Positions 1 through 7,338 of a stretch of DNA of 40,483 bases are shown one piece after another (positions within the stretch are counted from its first letter, which is position 1; every line of letters starts with the position of its first letter). Position numbers and translations under genes: made by a program. The notes under the pieces were generated by a model, which saw nothing but the letters and a program-made list of their open reading frames with translations, was not told the DNA's origin and made no database searches. Source of the DNA: CAZCJA01 sp964499015. GTDB taxonomy: Bacteria > Elusimicrobiota > Elusimicrobia > F11. The stretch lies in contig CAZCJA010000009.1 of the NCBI GenBank assembly GCA_964499015.1, positions 1 to 40,483 on the forward strand. The letters are read 5' to 3'.

Positions 1-2
1 AG

Positions 3-890
3 CACAGTGTCGAAAAGTTCGGCTGCGTCGTTTGCCACGGCGGCCAAGGCATGGCCACCGAAAAAGACGCGGCGCATGGACGCGTGGCCCATTGGGAGAA
101 ACCTCTTTTGCAGGGCACGATGCTTCAGGCCTCGTGCGTGCAGTGCCACGACAATCACCCCGATTTGAAAGTCAACGGCCAGGTGTACACATCCGAAGTC
201 GTCCGCGCGAAAGATTTATTTAAGGACCATGGCTGCATCGGCTGCCATCAGGTGGGCGGCGAAGGCGGCCCGGTTTCCGTCGATCTTAAGTATGAAACGG
301 CCACCAAACCCTTGTCGCGTATCGATTTTGCGTTCACCGGCCTTCCGCACGAGCAGCGGACGCTCGCGAACTGGATCAAACTTCATTTCATCCAGGACCC
401 GTCCATCGCGGTCCCGGGCGACCCGCACGCGCAATTTAACACCGAACCCATCGCCCCGTCGGCGATGCCGCCGTATTTAATGAACGACAAAGACGCCGAC
501 GCACTCACCGCTTACATCTTGGGCATGAACCGCGGTAACATCAAACCGCAATTCCTGACGTTGCGCGCCCCGGAAAAAGAAACGCCGAAGGGTTCGAGCG
601 GCCGTTTCGTTTACGACAAATACGGCTGCGCCGGCTGCCATGGCCCCGACGCCCGCGGCGGCGTGCGGAACTACAATTATCAGTATGACGTTACACCGAA
701 CTTAAGACGCGCCGCTTCAACGTATTCGCGCGAGGAACTGAAGGATAAAATCTCGCACGGTGTTGCTTTCATCGCCAAACAAGATCCCAAAGGCCCGAAT
801 CCGCCGCTGTACATGCCGGCGTGGAAGGATAAGATTAAAGGCCAAGAGCTCGAAGATTTGGTGTCGTACCTGCAAAGCATAAAAGAATAA
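3..890 (+). CDS. Multihaem c-type cytochrome, 5' end outside the window
   Basis: The reading frame is already open at base 3 and has four CXXCH haem-binding motifs, at 24-38 (CVVCH), 135-149 (CVQCH), 234-248 (CIGCH) and 627-641 (CAGCH). The first motif lies upstream of the ATG at 51, so that ATG is internal and the gene begins before the window. Methionines in short MPPY and MPAW contexts (about 469 and 814) could be sixth haem ligands, as in class I cytochromes c. Family knowledge: such proteins are periplasmic or membrane-attached electron carriers, often tied to quinol oxidation. The fixC gene follows after 54 bp with its own Shine-Dalgarno, so co-transcription is likely, and a quinone-to-cytochrome electron route is an inference. 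The total haem number and any membrane anchor lie outside the view. Confidence 0.88.
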   Translation, partial: HSVEKFGCVVCHGGQGMATEKDAAHGRVAHWEKPLLQGTMLQASCVQCHDNHPDLKVNGQVYTSEVVRAKDLFKDHGCIGCHQVGGEGGPVSVDLKYETATKPLSRIDFAFTGLPHEQRTLANWIKLHFIQDPSIAVPGDPHAQFNTEPIAPSAMPPYLMNDKDADALTAYILGMNRGNIKPQFLTLRAPEKETPKGSSGRFVYDKYGCAGCHGPDARGGVRNYNYQYDVTPNLRRAASTYSREELKDKISHGVAFIAKQDPKGPNPPLYMPAWKDKIKGQELEDLVSYLQSIKE

Positions 891-944
891 AATACTTCTG
901 GTTTTCGGCGTGATCTTCATCCAAAATGAGGAAAGAGGATCTAA

Positions 945-2336
945 ATGGCTGACGACAAGTTTGACGTCATCGTGGTTGGAGCAGGGCCGGCGGGAACGTC
1001 GGCAGCGATAACTGCGGCCAAAGCCGGTCTCCACGTCGCGCTTCTCGAGCGCGGTGAATATGCGGGCGCCAAAAACGTTCAAGGCGCCATCCTCTACACC
1101 AAAAACCTCGCCGACATCATCCCTGATTTCTGGAAAGATCCGAACTGTCCCATGGAACGTTACATCACTCAGCAAAACGTGATGATCACGGGCGACGACT
1201 CCGCCGTCCGCGGCGGTTTTGTTTCCGACAAATGGACCAAAGAACCGCACAACTGTTATTCCATCATCCGTGTTAATTTCGACAAGTGGTACGCCAAGAA
1301 AGCCGAGGAAGCCGGCGCCGAAATTTACACCGGAGTGACGGTTTCAAAAGTTCTGCAAAAAGACGGAAAGGTCGTCGGCATCAAAACCAGCGAGGGGGAT
1401 GAGCTTCTCGCCGATATCGTGATCGCCTGCGACGGCGTGAATTCCATGCTCGCCCAATCAATCGGCTTGATCGACGAATGGAAGCCGGACGAAGTCGCTC
1501 TCGGCGTTAAAGAAGTCCTCTCTTTGCCCAAAGAAAAGATCCAGGACCGCTTTAATCTGGAGGGAAACGAAGGCGCCACGTACGAAATTTTCGGCAAGAT
1601 CACCAAGGGAATGCTCGGCTACGCGTTCCTTTACACCAATAAAGAATCTCTATCCTTCGGCGTCGGTTGCAAACTCTCCCATTTTCAGAAAACGGGAATT
1701 CCTCCTTACGAGCTATTGGAATCGGCCAAAAAACACCCGATCATTCGCCGCTATCTGCAAGGCGCAACCCCGCTGGAATATTCGGCCCATTTGATTCCGG
1801 AGGGCGGTTACTATTCACTGCCGCCGCTCTACACGGACGGCTTCTTGGTCGCCGGCGACGCCGCGCAGATGATAAATCCAACGCACCGCGAGGGCTCGAA
1901 TCTGGCGATGACCGCCGGCCGCTTGGCCGCTGAAACCGCGATCGAGGCTAAAAAGAAAGGGGATTTCTCGAAGGCTACGTTGGCCGCTTATCAACAAAAA
2001 TTGGAAAGTTCGTTTATTATTCCGGACATGGAAGAGCACAAGGACGTCGAAATTAAAATAGAGAAAAATTTGGACTTGCTCACCGTCTATCCGGACATCG
2101 TGACGCAGGCGCTCTACGAATACTTTTCGGTCGATGGACGAACGAAAAAAGACATTCAAAAAAGCATTTTCCGGAAAATTTTGAAGATGCGTCCCGCGAA
2201 AAATATTATGAAAGACATGTGGGGAATGATGAAGCGCGGCAACGAGAATAAAAAGCCGTCCCTTTGGAATGTCGGCAAACAGCTTCTCAGCCAGGCTTGG
2301 AAAATGCGCAAGGCCTTAAAGAAGGTGGCGTCATGA
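945..2336 (+). CDS. fixC: FixC-like flavoprotein, ETF:quinone oxidoreductase family
   Basis: This 463-residue protein opens with a Rossmann FAD-binding segment (VVGAGPAGTSAA near residue 10, followed by an acidic residue after the second strand). A second FAD motif, FLVAGDAAQMINPTHREG, lies near residue 303. This is the arrangement of FixC and ETF-QO flavoproteins, and the length is close to that of FixC (about 430). FixC takes electrons from an ETF (FixAB) and passes them to quinone or, in bifurcating FixABCX, splits them between quinone and ferredoxin or flavodoxin. The start is supported by a purine-rich site (GAGGAAAGAGGA, 928-939). Its stop overlaps the fixX start (ATGA). FixA and FixB are not in the window and may lie upstream of the cytochrome. 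FixC-type family assignment is firm; whether the complex bifurcates is not decidable here. Confidence 0.92.
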   Translation: MADDKFDVIVVGAGPAGTSAAITAAKAGLHVALLERGEYAGAKNVQGAILYTKNLADIIPDFWKDPNCPMERYITQQNVMITGDDSAVRGGFVSDKWTKEPHNCYSIIRVNFDKWYAKKAEEAGAEIYTGVTVSKVLQKDGKVVGIKTSEGDELLADIVIACDGVNSMLAQSIGLIDEWKPDEVALGVKEVLSLPKEKIQDRFNLEGNEGATYEIFGKITKGMLGYAFLYTNKESLSFGVGCKLSHFQKTGIPPYELLESAKKHPIIRRYLQGATPLEYSAHLIPEGGYYSLPPLYTDGFLVAGDAAQMINPTHREGSNLAMTAGRLAAETAIEAKKKGDFSKATLAAYQQKLESSFIIPDMEEHKDVEIKIEKNLDLLTVYPDIVTQALYEYFSVDGRTKKDIQKSIFRKILKMRPAKNIMKDMWGMMKRGNENKKPSLWNVGKQLLSQAWKMRKALKKVAS

Positions 2337-2653
2337 GTGAGCAGAACGAGAAACCCGTCAACGTCGACGAAAAATTGGGGATGTTGACCTACAAGGCCGA
2401 CCACGAGCATTCACACATTAAAATTCGCAACGCCGATCCGAAGACCAGCCCCTGTGCCACGGATTGCAAAGACAAGCCGTGCACGAATGTGTGTCCGGCG
2501 AAAGTGTACGTTTGGGAAGGTTCTCAGAGCCGGATTATCGTTAATTATGAGAACTGCATTGAGTGCGGCGCCTGCCGCATGCTCTGCCCGTTCGACAACA
2601 TTGCCTGCGAATGGCCGCGCGGCGGCTTTGGCGTGCAATACAAGATGGGCTAA
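2333..2653 (+). CDS. fixX: FixX-like ferredoxin subunit
   Basis: This protein has 106 residues when started at the ATG that overlaps the fixC stop (ATGA, 2333-2336). An earlier in-frame ATG at 2264 lies inside fixC and is rejected. Eight cysteines fall in two groups: CATDCKDKPCTNVCP and CIECGACRMLCP. The second is a classical CX2CX2CX3CP 4Fe-4S site; the first (CX3CX4CX3CP) could hold a second cluster. FixX supplies the Fe-S centre that in monomeric ETF-QO is part of the same chain as the flavoprotein domain, so FixC and FixX together equal one ETF-QO. The overlapping start suggests translational coupling and equal dosage. The stop codon sits inside a hairpin shared with the converging gene. 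Confidence 0.92.
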   Translation: MSEQNEKPVNVDEKLGMLTYKADHEHSHIKIRNADPKTSPCATDCKDKPCTNVCPAKVYVWEGSQSRIIVNYENCIECGACRMLCPFDNIACEWPRGGFGVQYKMG

Positions 2654-2672
2654 ACCCGGGACGGGTTTAGCT
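2648..2672. terminator. Hairpin between converging fixX and synthase genes
   Basis: Bases 2648-2658 pair with 2662-2672 (ten Watson-Crick pairs plus one G-U) around a GGA triloop. The arms contain the stop codons of both converging genes: TAA 2651-2653 on the plus strand and TAA 2669-2667 on the minus strand. There is no U-run on either side, so it is not a textbook intrinsic terminator. Position and symmetry suggest a bidirectional end or a 3'-protecting hairpin. The stem is seen directly; its function is inferred. Confidence 0.45.
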
Positions 2673-3626
2673 TAAGCGTTCAAACTCCGACCGCAGTCCT
2701 TTCTCCCAAGGCAAAAAAACCGACGACGCCATTGTCGCGTACACCTGCGATCGTTTGATCTTTCGTTTGGCGTTGGGCGCCAGCACGTCTTGCGTTTTGC
2801 GCAGCTGCTCGATGGTGCGCAGACCCAGCGAAAGCGGCCACCACACCGACGCGCGCAACCGTAAATCCCACGGCTTAAGCTGGCTGATGTAAAAAAGCCC
2901 ATTCTCCAGACGTTTCACAGTCTCATCGAGCATTTCCTGGTAGAGCGTGAGAAAAATGTCTTTCTTCGCGCCGGAAAGCAAGTCGTTAACGGCGAGGCCG
3001 TATTTTTTCAGCCGCTCCTCCGGAATGTAGCAGCGGCCCCGTTTTAAATCCTCGGGCAGGTCTTTCAAAATGTTCACCATCTGCAGGCCGCGGCCAAAGT
3101 TAATCCCGGTCTCAAACAGCTTGGTTCGGTCGGATGACGGCGGGAAAAGCTGCGCATGAAGCAGAAGATTGGTCCAAAAGCGGCCCGGTTCGCCGCCAAT
3201 CCAGCCGATGTAGGTCTCTAAATCAGCCTCGGTGCGAAAGGCTTTGACGTTTTCGATGGAGTCGCCGAAGGTTTGCAGGTCCATGATCATCCCTTCGATC
3301 ACGCCGAGCACGACGTTCTGGAGGAAAGCCTGTTCGGTGGGGGAGACCTTTTTAAACCAGGCGGCAGCGCCTTCGTACGACGTGGGCAGGGCTTTTTCCA
3401 GGCGCTGGACGTCCACGGGGAAGGCGCCGAAGCTGTCGCGGATCTTTTTCAGCGCATCGAGCCGGTTTTCCAGGGGAACGGCGTCGGTATCGGCGATGGT
3501 GTCGGCCGCGCGGCACAAAACATAACCCAGCGCCATCGCGGACCGCACCGATTCCGGCAAAATTTTCAGGCTGAGGTAGAACGAGCGCGAAACGGACCGG
3601 ACTAAATTGCGTTCCGAGGGAGTCAT
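2667..3626 (-). CDS. Squalene/phytoene synthase family protein
   Basis: This 319-residue protein has both aspartate-rich Mg2+-diphosphate motifs of trans-isoprenyl head-to-head synthases: DTIAD at residues 42-46 and DLPED at about 189-193, inside NILKDLPEDLKRGRCYIP. The N-terminal SRSFYLSLKILP also matches the family. The reaction would be condensation of two farnesyl- or geranylgeranyl-diphosphates to a squalene, presqualene or phytoene product at the membrane. Which one cannot be told, because no hpn, shc or crtI neighbour is present. It runs opposite to its neighbours and shares its promoter region with the operon starting at 3650. No Shine-Dalgarno precedes the ATG at 3626. A TAAATT (3640-3635, minus strand) lies 8 nt upstream and could be the -10 of a near-leaderless transcript; this is weak. 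Confidence 0.88.
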   Translation of the reverse strand: MTPSERNLVRSVSRSFYLSLKILPESVRSAMALGYVLCRAADTIADTDAVPLENRLDALKKIRDSFGAFPVDVQRLEKALPTSYEGAAAWFKKVSPTEQAFLQNVVLGVIEGMIMDLQTFGDSIENVKAFRTEADLETYIGWIGGEPGRFWTNLLLHAQLFPPSSDRTKLFETGINFGRGLQMVNILKDLPEDLKRGRCYIPEERLKKYGLAVNDLLSGAKKDIFLTLYQEMLDETVKRLENGLFYISQLKPWDLRLRASVWWPLSLGLRTIEQLRKTQDVLAPNAKRKIKRSQVYATMASSVFLPWEKGLRSEFERLS

Positions 3627-3649
3627 AGGGCACTAATTTAACCAAACCC

Positions 3650-3678
3650 TTGATATCTATAGGAGTGCCTGTTAGAAT
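3650..3678 (+). promoter_or_regulatory. Sigma-70-like promoter of the FtsH/two-component operon
   Basis: A TTGATA -35 (3650-3655) and a TAGAAT -10 (3673-3678) are separated by exactly 17 bp. The -10 is preceded by TG at 3670-3671 (extended -10). The predicted start near 3685 gives a leader of about 43 nt that carries a strong Shine-Dalgarno, GGAGG (3718-3722), 6 nt before the ATG at 3729. The -10 context CCTGTTAGAATA closely resembles those upstream of 13077 and 22814. Confidence 0.75.
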
Positions 3679-3728
3679 AAAAATGCCTCATATTCTCAAT
3701 ACTTTTCCGTCGATATTGGAGGAACAAC

Positions 3729-4022
3729 ATGACTGGTGCTTCAAACACCTTGCTGGCGCTTATTTTGGCCGCCCTCGGGATCGTGGGCGTAATCCTCAGC
3801 TTCTTGGTTCCGGACCGGAAAAAGTCGTTCCTTTCGCTTATTTTGGCCGGCGTGGTGGTCTTGATCGGCCTCGTCCAGGTCGTCAGCCAGTCCGTCAGCG
3901 ACTACAAATGGCGCCGCCGCCTGACCGATTTGCGTGAACAACGCCAAGTCGATTTGGACAAACTGAGAGACGATTTCAAAAATCGGGCCGCCAACACCGC
4001 TCCCGCCGCCCCGAAAAAGTAG
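3729..4022 (+). CDS. Small two-TM membrane protein, unknown family
   Basis: This 97-residue protein has two hydrophobic segments (about residues 7-26 and 33-54) joined by a short basic turn (PDRKKS). A charged, probably helical C-terminal tail (YKWRRRLTDLREQRQVDLDK and beyond) ends in an Ala/Pro/Lys stretch. By the positive-inside rule the tight basic turn should be cytoplasmic, which would put the tail outside; the tail is itself basic, so topology is ambiguous. I recognise no family. It is the first gene of the operon and has the best Shine-Dalgarno in the window. Its TAG stop is followed in the same frame, two codons later, by the TTG start of the TM-HAMP gene, so the two could be coupled. 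The context suggests an accessory to the FtsH-like protease or the membrane signalling system; that is inference. Confidence 0.7.
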   Translation: MTGASNTLLALILAALGIVGVILSFLVPDRKKSFLSLILAGVVVLIGLVQVVSQSVSDYKWRRRLTDLREQRQVDLDKLRDDFKNRAANTAPAAPKK

Positions 4023-4028
4023 ACGCCG

Positions 4029-4466
4029 TTGACGCACGATAATAAACCTCTCCCAAAGACCAAGCGCACCAAGATTTTTTTGATGCGCGGGTTTCAAATC
4101 CGCTACGTAGGCCTCGTGGCGGGTTCGTTGTTGGTCCTGCTGATTATCGCGGGGGCCCACACGTTTTATTTGGGACGCATGTTCTCCGCCGATGAATCCG
4201 CCCGCCAGTTTGCTCCCTTGATTGAAGCCTCGATGTTCCGGTTTTTCATTGTGGGGGCCTTCTATGTGGCCGTGGTGACGATCGCCGCGGTTTTCCTGTC
4301 GCATCGCGCGGTCGGGCCGACGCGGCGCATTGAGGAGGAACTCAATCAAATCGTCGAGCACAAAGAAGGCGCGCACCTGCTTAAGGTCCGCGACGGCGAC
4401 GATTTCGAGGGCCTTGTCGGCGCGATCAATCGCATCCTCGAAAAGGCTCTGCATCTGCGCAAATGA
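4029..4466 (+). CDS. TM-HAMP protein without an output domain
   Basis: The protein has 145 residues if started at TTG 4029; an in-frame ATG at 4083 would give 127. Neither has a clear Shine-Dalgarno. After a basic N-terminus come two TM helices (about residues 26-47 and 69-92) separated by a short loop. A HAMP-like segment (about 92-143) follows: VGPTRRIEEELNQIVE, a connector, then GDDFEGLVGAINRILEKAL. This carries the conserved Pro after TM2 and the DE-like acid motif opening helix 2. HAMP domains normally relay signals from receptor to kinase or methyl-accepting domain, but here the protein ends right after HAMP. It overlaps the FtsH-like gene by ATGA, implying co-translation. It may act as a regulatory partner of that protease or of the kinase downstream; this is inferred from context. 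Confidence 0.72.
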   Translation: MTHDNKPLPKTKRTKIFLMRGFQIRYVGLVAGSLLVLLIIAGAHTFYLGRMFSADESARQFAPLIEASMFRFFIVGAFYVAVVTIAAVFLSHRAVGPTRRIEEELNQIVEHKEGAHLLKVRDGDDFEGLVGAINRILEKALHLRK

Positions 4467-6127
4467 ACTGGGCAAAATTAAAAATCTGGTGGAACGACAA
4501 TTGGATGCGGTTTTTGTTGTGGACCGTTGGTCTTATCACGCTGCTCGTGGTTATTTACGGGAGCTTTGTTTTCTTTCTGCAAATGGAGTCCTTCCAGCGG
4601 CAAAGCCTCATCGGACAAGCGCCGTTCCAGATTTTCATGGGCGCGATCACGTCCATCATTTTTATCGCCGGTTACTCGTTGTTTCTGCGCGGCGGTTTCT
4701 CGAAATTCCAGCAGAAAAAACTCAATGTCGAATATCTCAATGTTAAGTTTTCCGACGTCATTGGCTTAGAAGAGGCGAAACGCGAAGCCCAAGAGGTCGT
4801 TGCGCTGATTAAAGACCGCGCGCGCGTGAAAAAAATCGGCGGGAAAGTCATTAAGGGCATCCTCATGCAGGGCCCGCCCGGATGCGGCAAGACGCTTTTG
4901 GCCAAAGCCATCGCCTCGGAAGCGGGGCTGCCGTTTTTGGCGCTTTCCGGAAGCGAATTCGTCGAAGTGTTTGTCGGTGTTGGCGCTTCCCGCGTGCGGC
5001 AGTTGATGAAACGCGCCCGCCTTCTGGTTGAGGCGCACGGCGCCTGCATCATTTTTATCGACGAGCTGGACGTCATCGGCCGCGGCCGCACATTCAACGC
5101 TTTCGGTGGTTCCGAAGAAACGAACTCAACTCAGAATCAATTGCTCGTCGAGATGGACGGCATTCACAGCGGAAAAGACAACATTATCTTCATCGGCGCC
5201 ACCAACGCGGCCGAGTCGACGCTCGACCCGGCCCTTCTCCGTCCGGGCCGTTTTGACCGCAAACTTTTCGTGGGCAAGCCGCATTTGAGCGAGCGCGTCG
5301 AGGTTTTTAAATATTACTTATCCAAGATCAATGCAGATCCAAGCTTGGATTTGGTGAAATTGGCCGCGCGCACCGTGGATAAATCGCCGGCCGATATCGA
5401 GGCGGCGGTAAAAGAAGCGGCGCTGATCGCCACGCGCGAAAACCGCGACATGATTATTCTCAAGGATTTAAGCCAGGCGCTGGAACGCATCGATTTGGGC
5501 ATCGCGCACCGCTTGCCGCTCTCGCCCAAGCAAAAAGAAACCATCGCTTATCACGAAGCGGGCCATTTGGTCACCGTCTACACGATGCAAAAGGACACTC
5601 ATGACGTTTTTAAGGCGACGATTTTGAACCGCGGCGGCGCGCTCGGCCACGTTTTGCCGGTCCCAAAAGAAGAACAATACACCCGCACCAAAGACGACCT
5701 GTTGGCCGACATTAAAGTGTCGCTGGCCGGTTTTCTTGCCGAGAAAATAAAATTTGGCGTCACGTCCACAGGGGCTTCCTCCGATTTCGCGCACGCGCTC
5801 GGCATCGGCCAGGCGATGGTGTGGCAGTACGGAATGGGGACCAGCGGCATCATCGGAAATTACGCGATTACCCAGCATAACCATTCGGTTCATTCGGAAT
5901 TATCTGAAGCGTTTAAAAAGCAGCTCAACGACGAAACGCAGTTGATTTTGCGGCAGTGTGAAAAAGAAACCGAGGCCTTCCTGAAGCAGGAATGGCCCAT
6001 GGTTGATGTGTTTGCCAAGCTGCTCATTGAGAAGGAAGAGCTGAACTACGATGAGATCGAAGACGTTTTTGCCAAGCACAACAAATCCCGGAACCTGCTG
6101 AAGCAGGCCGAATCGCAAAACCAATGA
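4463..6127 (+). CDS. ftsH: FtsH-like membrane AAA+ zinc metalloprotease
   Basis: This 554-residue protein has two N-terminal TM segments (about 17-38 and 52-73) and an AAA+ domain with Walker A GPPGCGKT (137-144) and Walker B IIFIDELD. It also has the second region of homology ATNAAESTLDPALLRPGRFDR-type arginine fingers. An M41 peptidase domain follows, with HEAGH (H364, E365, H368) and the third zinc ligand D441 in GASSDFAHA. All catalytic residues are present, so it should be an active processive protease for membrane and cytosolic proteins. It is short for FtsH (about 610-650 in E. coli-type enzymes) because the periplasmic region between the TMs is tiny. Start and stop both overlap neighbours by ATGA (4463 and 6124). 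Its place in a two-component/membrane-fusion operon suggests a dedicated paralogue rather than the housekeeping FtsH; that is inference. Confidence 0.93.
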   Translation: MNWAKLKIWWNDNWMRFLLWTVGLITLLVVIYGSFVFFLQMESFQRQSLIGQAPFQIFMGAITSIIFIAGYSLFLRGGFSKFQQKKLNVEYLNVKFSDVIGLEEAKREAQEVVALIKDRARVKKIGGKVIKGILMQGPPGCGKTLLAKAIASEAGLPFLALSGSEFVEVFVGVGASRVRQLMKRARLLVEAHGACIIFIDELDVIGRGRTFNAFGGSEETNSTQNQLLVEMDGIHSGKDNIIFIGATNAAESTLDPALLRPGRFDRKLFVGKPHLSERVEVFKYYLSKINADPSLDLVKLAARTVDKSPADIEAAVKEAALIATRENRDMIILKDLSQALERIDLGIAHRLPLSPKQKETIAYHEAGHLVTVYTMQKDTHDVFKATILNRGGALGHVLPVPKEEQYTRTKDDLLADIKVSLAGFLAEKIKFGVTSTGASSDFAHALGIGQAMVWQYGMGTSGIIGNYAITQHNHSVHSELSEAFKKQLNDETQLILRQCEKETEAFLKQEWPMVDVFAKLLIEKEELNYDEIEDVFAKHNKSRNLLKQAESQNQ

Positions 6128-7338
6128 GCGACGATAAGAAAGACGATTTTGAGTTTAAAGCGCTTCATCCGGATGAGGAGCCGTCACCCGATGCCCCGGC
6201 CGCCAAACCAGCCGAAGCCGAGCCCCTCTCCGAAAAGCCGGCGGGGGAGTCTCCTCTCGTTAAGGCCAAGGATAAATTTGTTCCCGCCGTTAAGACGTGG
6301 ATCGCCGCCAATAAAAATGTCGCGCTGATCATCGGTTTCGTTCTTGTTGGCGTTCTTATGTACGGTATTTCGCAAATGCACAACGAGGACGTCGAAGAAG
6401 AAGACACCCAATCCGCCTCCGCCGCCGATGAAATCCCGGTGAACGTGATCGAAGCCCGCATCGGCCGCTTCCAGGACGTGATTAGCGCCGTCGGCACGCT
6501 CAAAGGCGAGGCGGAAATTGAACTGCGCTTTGAGGTCGACGGAAAAATCGAGGAATTTAACGTGTCCGAAGGCGCGAAGATCCGCGCGGGACAAATTATC
6601 GCCCGTCTTTCCCAGCGCGACGCCAATTTGAAAATACAACGCGCCAAGCTCGAGCTCGAGCAAAAGGAAAAACTTTACGCTCTGGGCGGGATCGCCAAAA
6701 CGCAGTTGGACGAGGCCCGCCTGAACATGGACGTCGCGCAAACGGAACTGGATAAAACCCAGCTTCGCGCCTCCCGCGAAGGCATTCTCGGCGACAAGGA
6801 CGCGGAAATCGGCGAATTTGTGAACCCGCAGCGCAAAATAGCCACGCTCGTGGCGATCAAGAACGTCGTGGTGGAAGTGGGCATCATCGAAAAGCAGATC
6901 GATAAAGTGTATCCGGGCCAGAAAATCATCGTGACCGTGGACGCCTATCCGGGACAAGTCTTCGACGGAAAAATCGAAACCATTTCGCCATTGATCAGCT
7001 CCGACGGCAGCAAAACATTCTCCATTCGCGCCAAAATCCCGAACGCCAACAGCCTTCTTCTTCCCGGTATGTTTGCGCGCGCTAAAGTGATTACCTATGA
7101 GGCGGACGACGCCATTTCCATTCCCAACGACGCGCTGGTGAAAACGTCCGGCGGTTTTCAGGTGTTCGTGGTCAACAAAGACAACGTGGCCGAAGCGCGC
7201 GACGTGGCCGTCGGTTATGTCGCCACCGAATTTACGCAGGTTGAATCCGGCCTGACGCCCGGCGAAATCGTCGTCGTGCAAAAGCCGCCGGAGCTTAAGG
7301 CCGGCACCAAAGTGAAGGTCATCGAGGTGCAGAAATGA
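6124..7338 (+). CDS. RND-type membrane fusion (periplasmic adaptor) protein
   Basis: This 404-residue protein has an unusual acidic, Pro/Ala/Glu-rich cytosolic extension of about 60 residues. A single TM (about 65-84, NVALIIGFVLVGVLMYG) follows, then the HlyD/AcrA fold: a biotinyl-lipoyl half (VSEGAKIRAGQIIARL), a short alpha-hairpin (about 165-215), the second lipoyl half and beta-barrel domains (KVYPGQKIIVTVDAYPGQVF, then LLLPGMFARAKV). Such proteins bridge an inner-membrane RND pump to a TolC-type channel. No permease or outer-membrane factor is adjacent. The only candidates in the window are the AMIN-TolC and two RND genes at 26120-35513, which lack an adaptor of their own. It overlaps the upstream protease and the downstream kinase by ATGA. 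The N-terminal extension could be a handle for the protease or kinase; this is speculative. Confidence 0.88.
   Translation: MSDDKKDDFEFKALHPDEEPSPDAPAAKPAEAEPLSEKPAGESPLVKAKDKFVPAVKTWIAANKNVALIIGFVLVGVLMYGISQMHNEDVEEEDTQSASAADEIPVNVIEARIGRFQDVISAVGTLKGEAEIELRFEVDGKIEEFNVSEGAKIRAGQIIARLSQRDANLKIQRAKLELEQKEKLYALGGIAKTQLDEARLNMDVAQTELDKTQLRASREGILGDKDAEIGEFVNPQRKIATLVAIKNVVVEVGIIEKQIDKVYPGQKIIVTVDAYPGQVFDGKIETISPLISSDGSKTFSIRAKIPNANSLLLPGMFARAKVITYEADDAISIPNDALVKTSGGFQVFVVNKDNVAEARDVAVGYVATEFTQVESGLTPGEIVVVQKPPELKAGTKVKVIEVQK

Noticed and set aside
51..890. ATG at 51 as the start of the cytochrome gene
   Set aside because: The frame is open upstream and contains a CXXCH haem motif at 24-38, so the true start is before the window.
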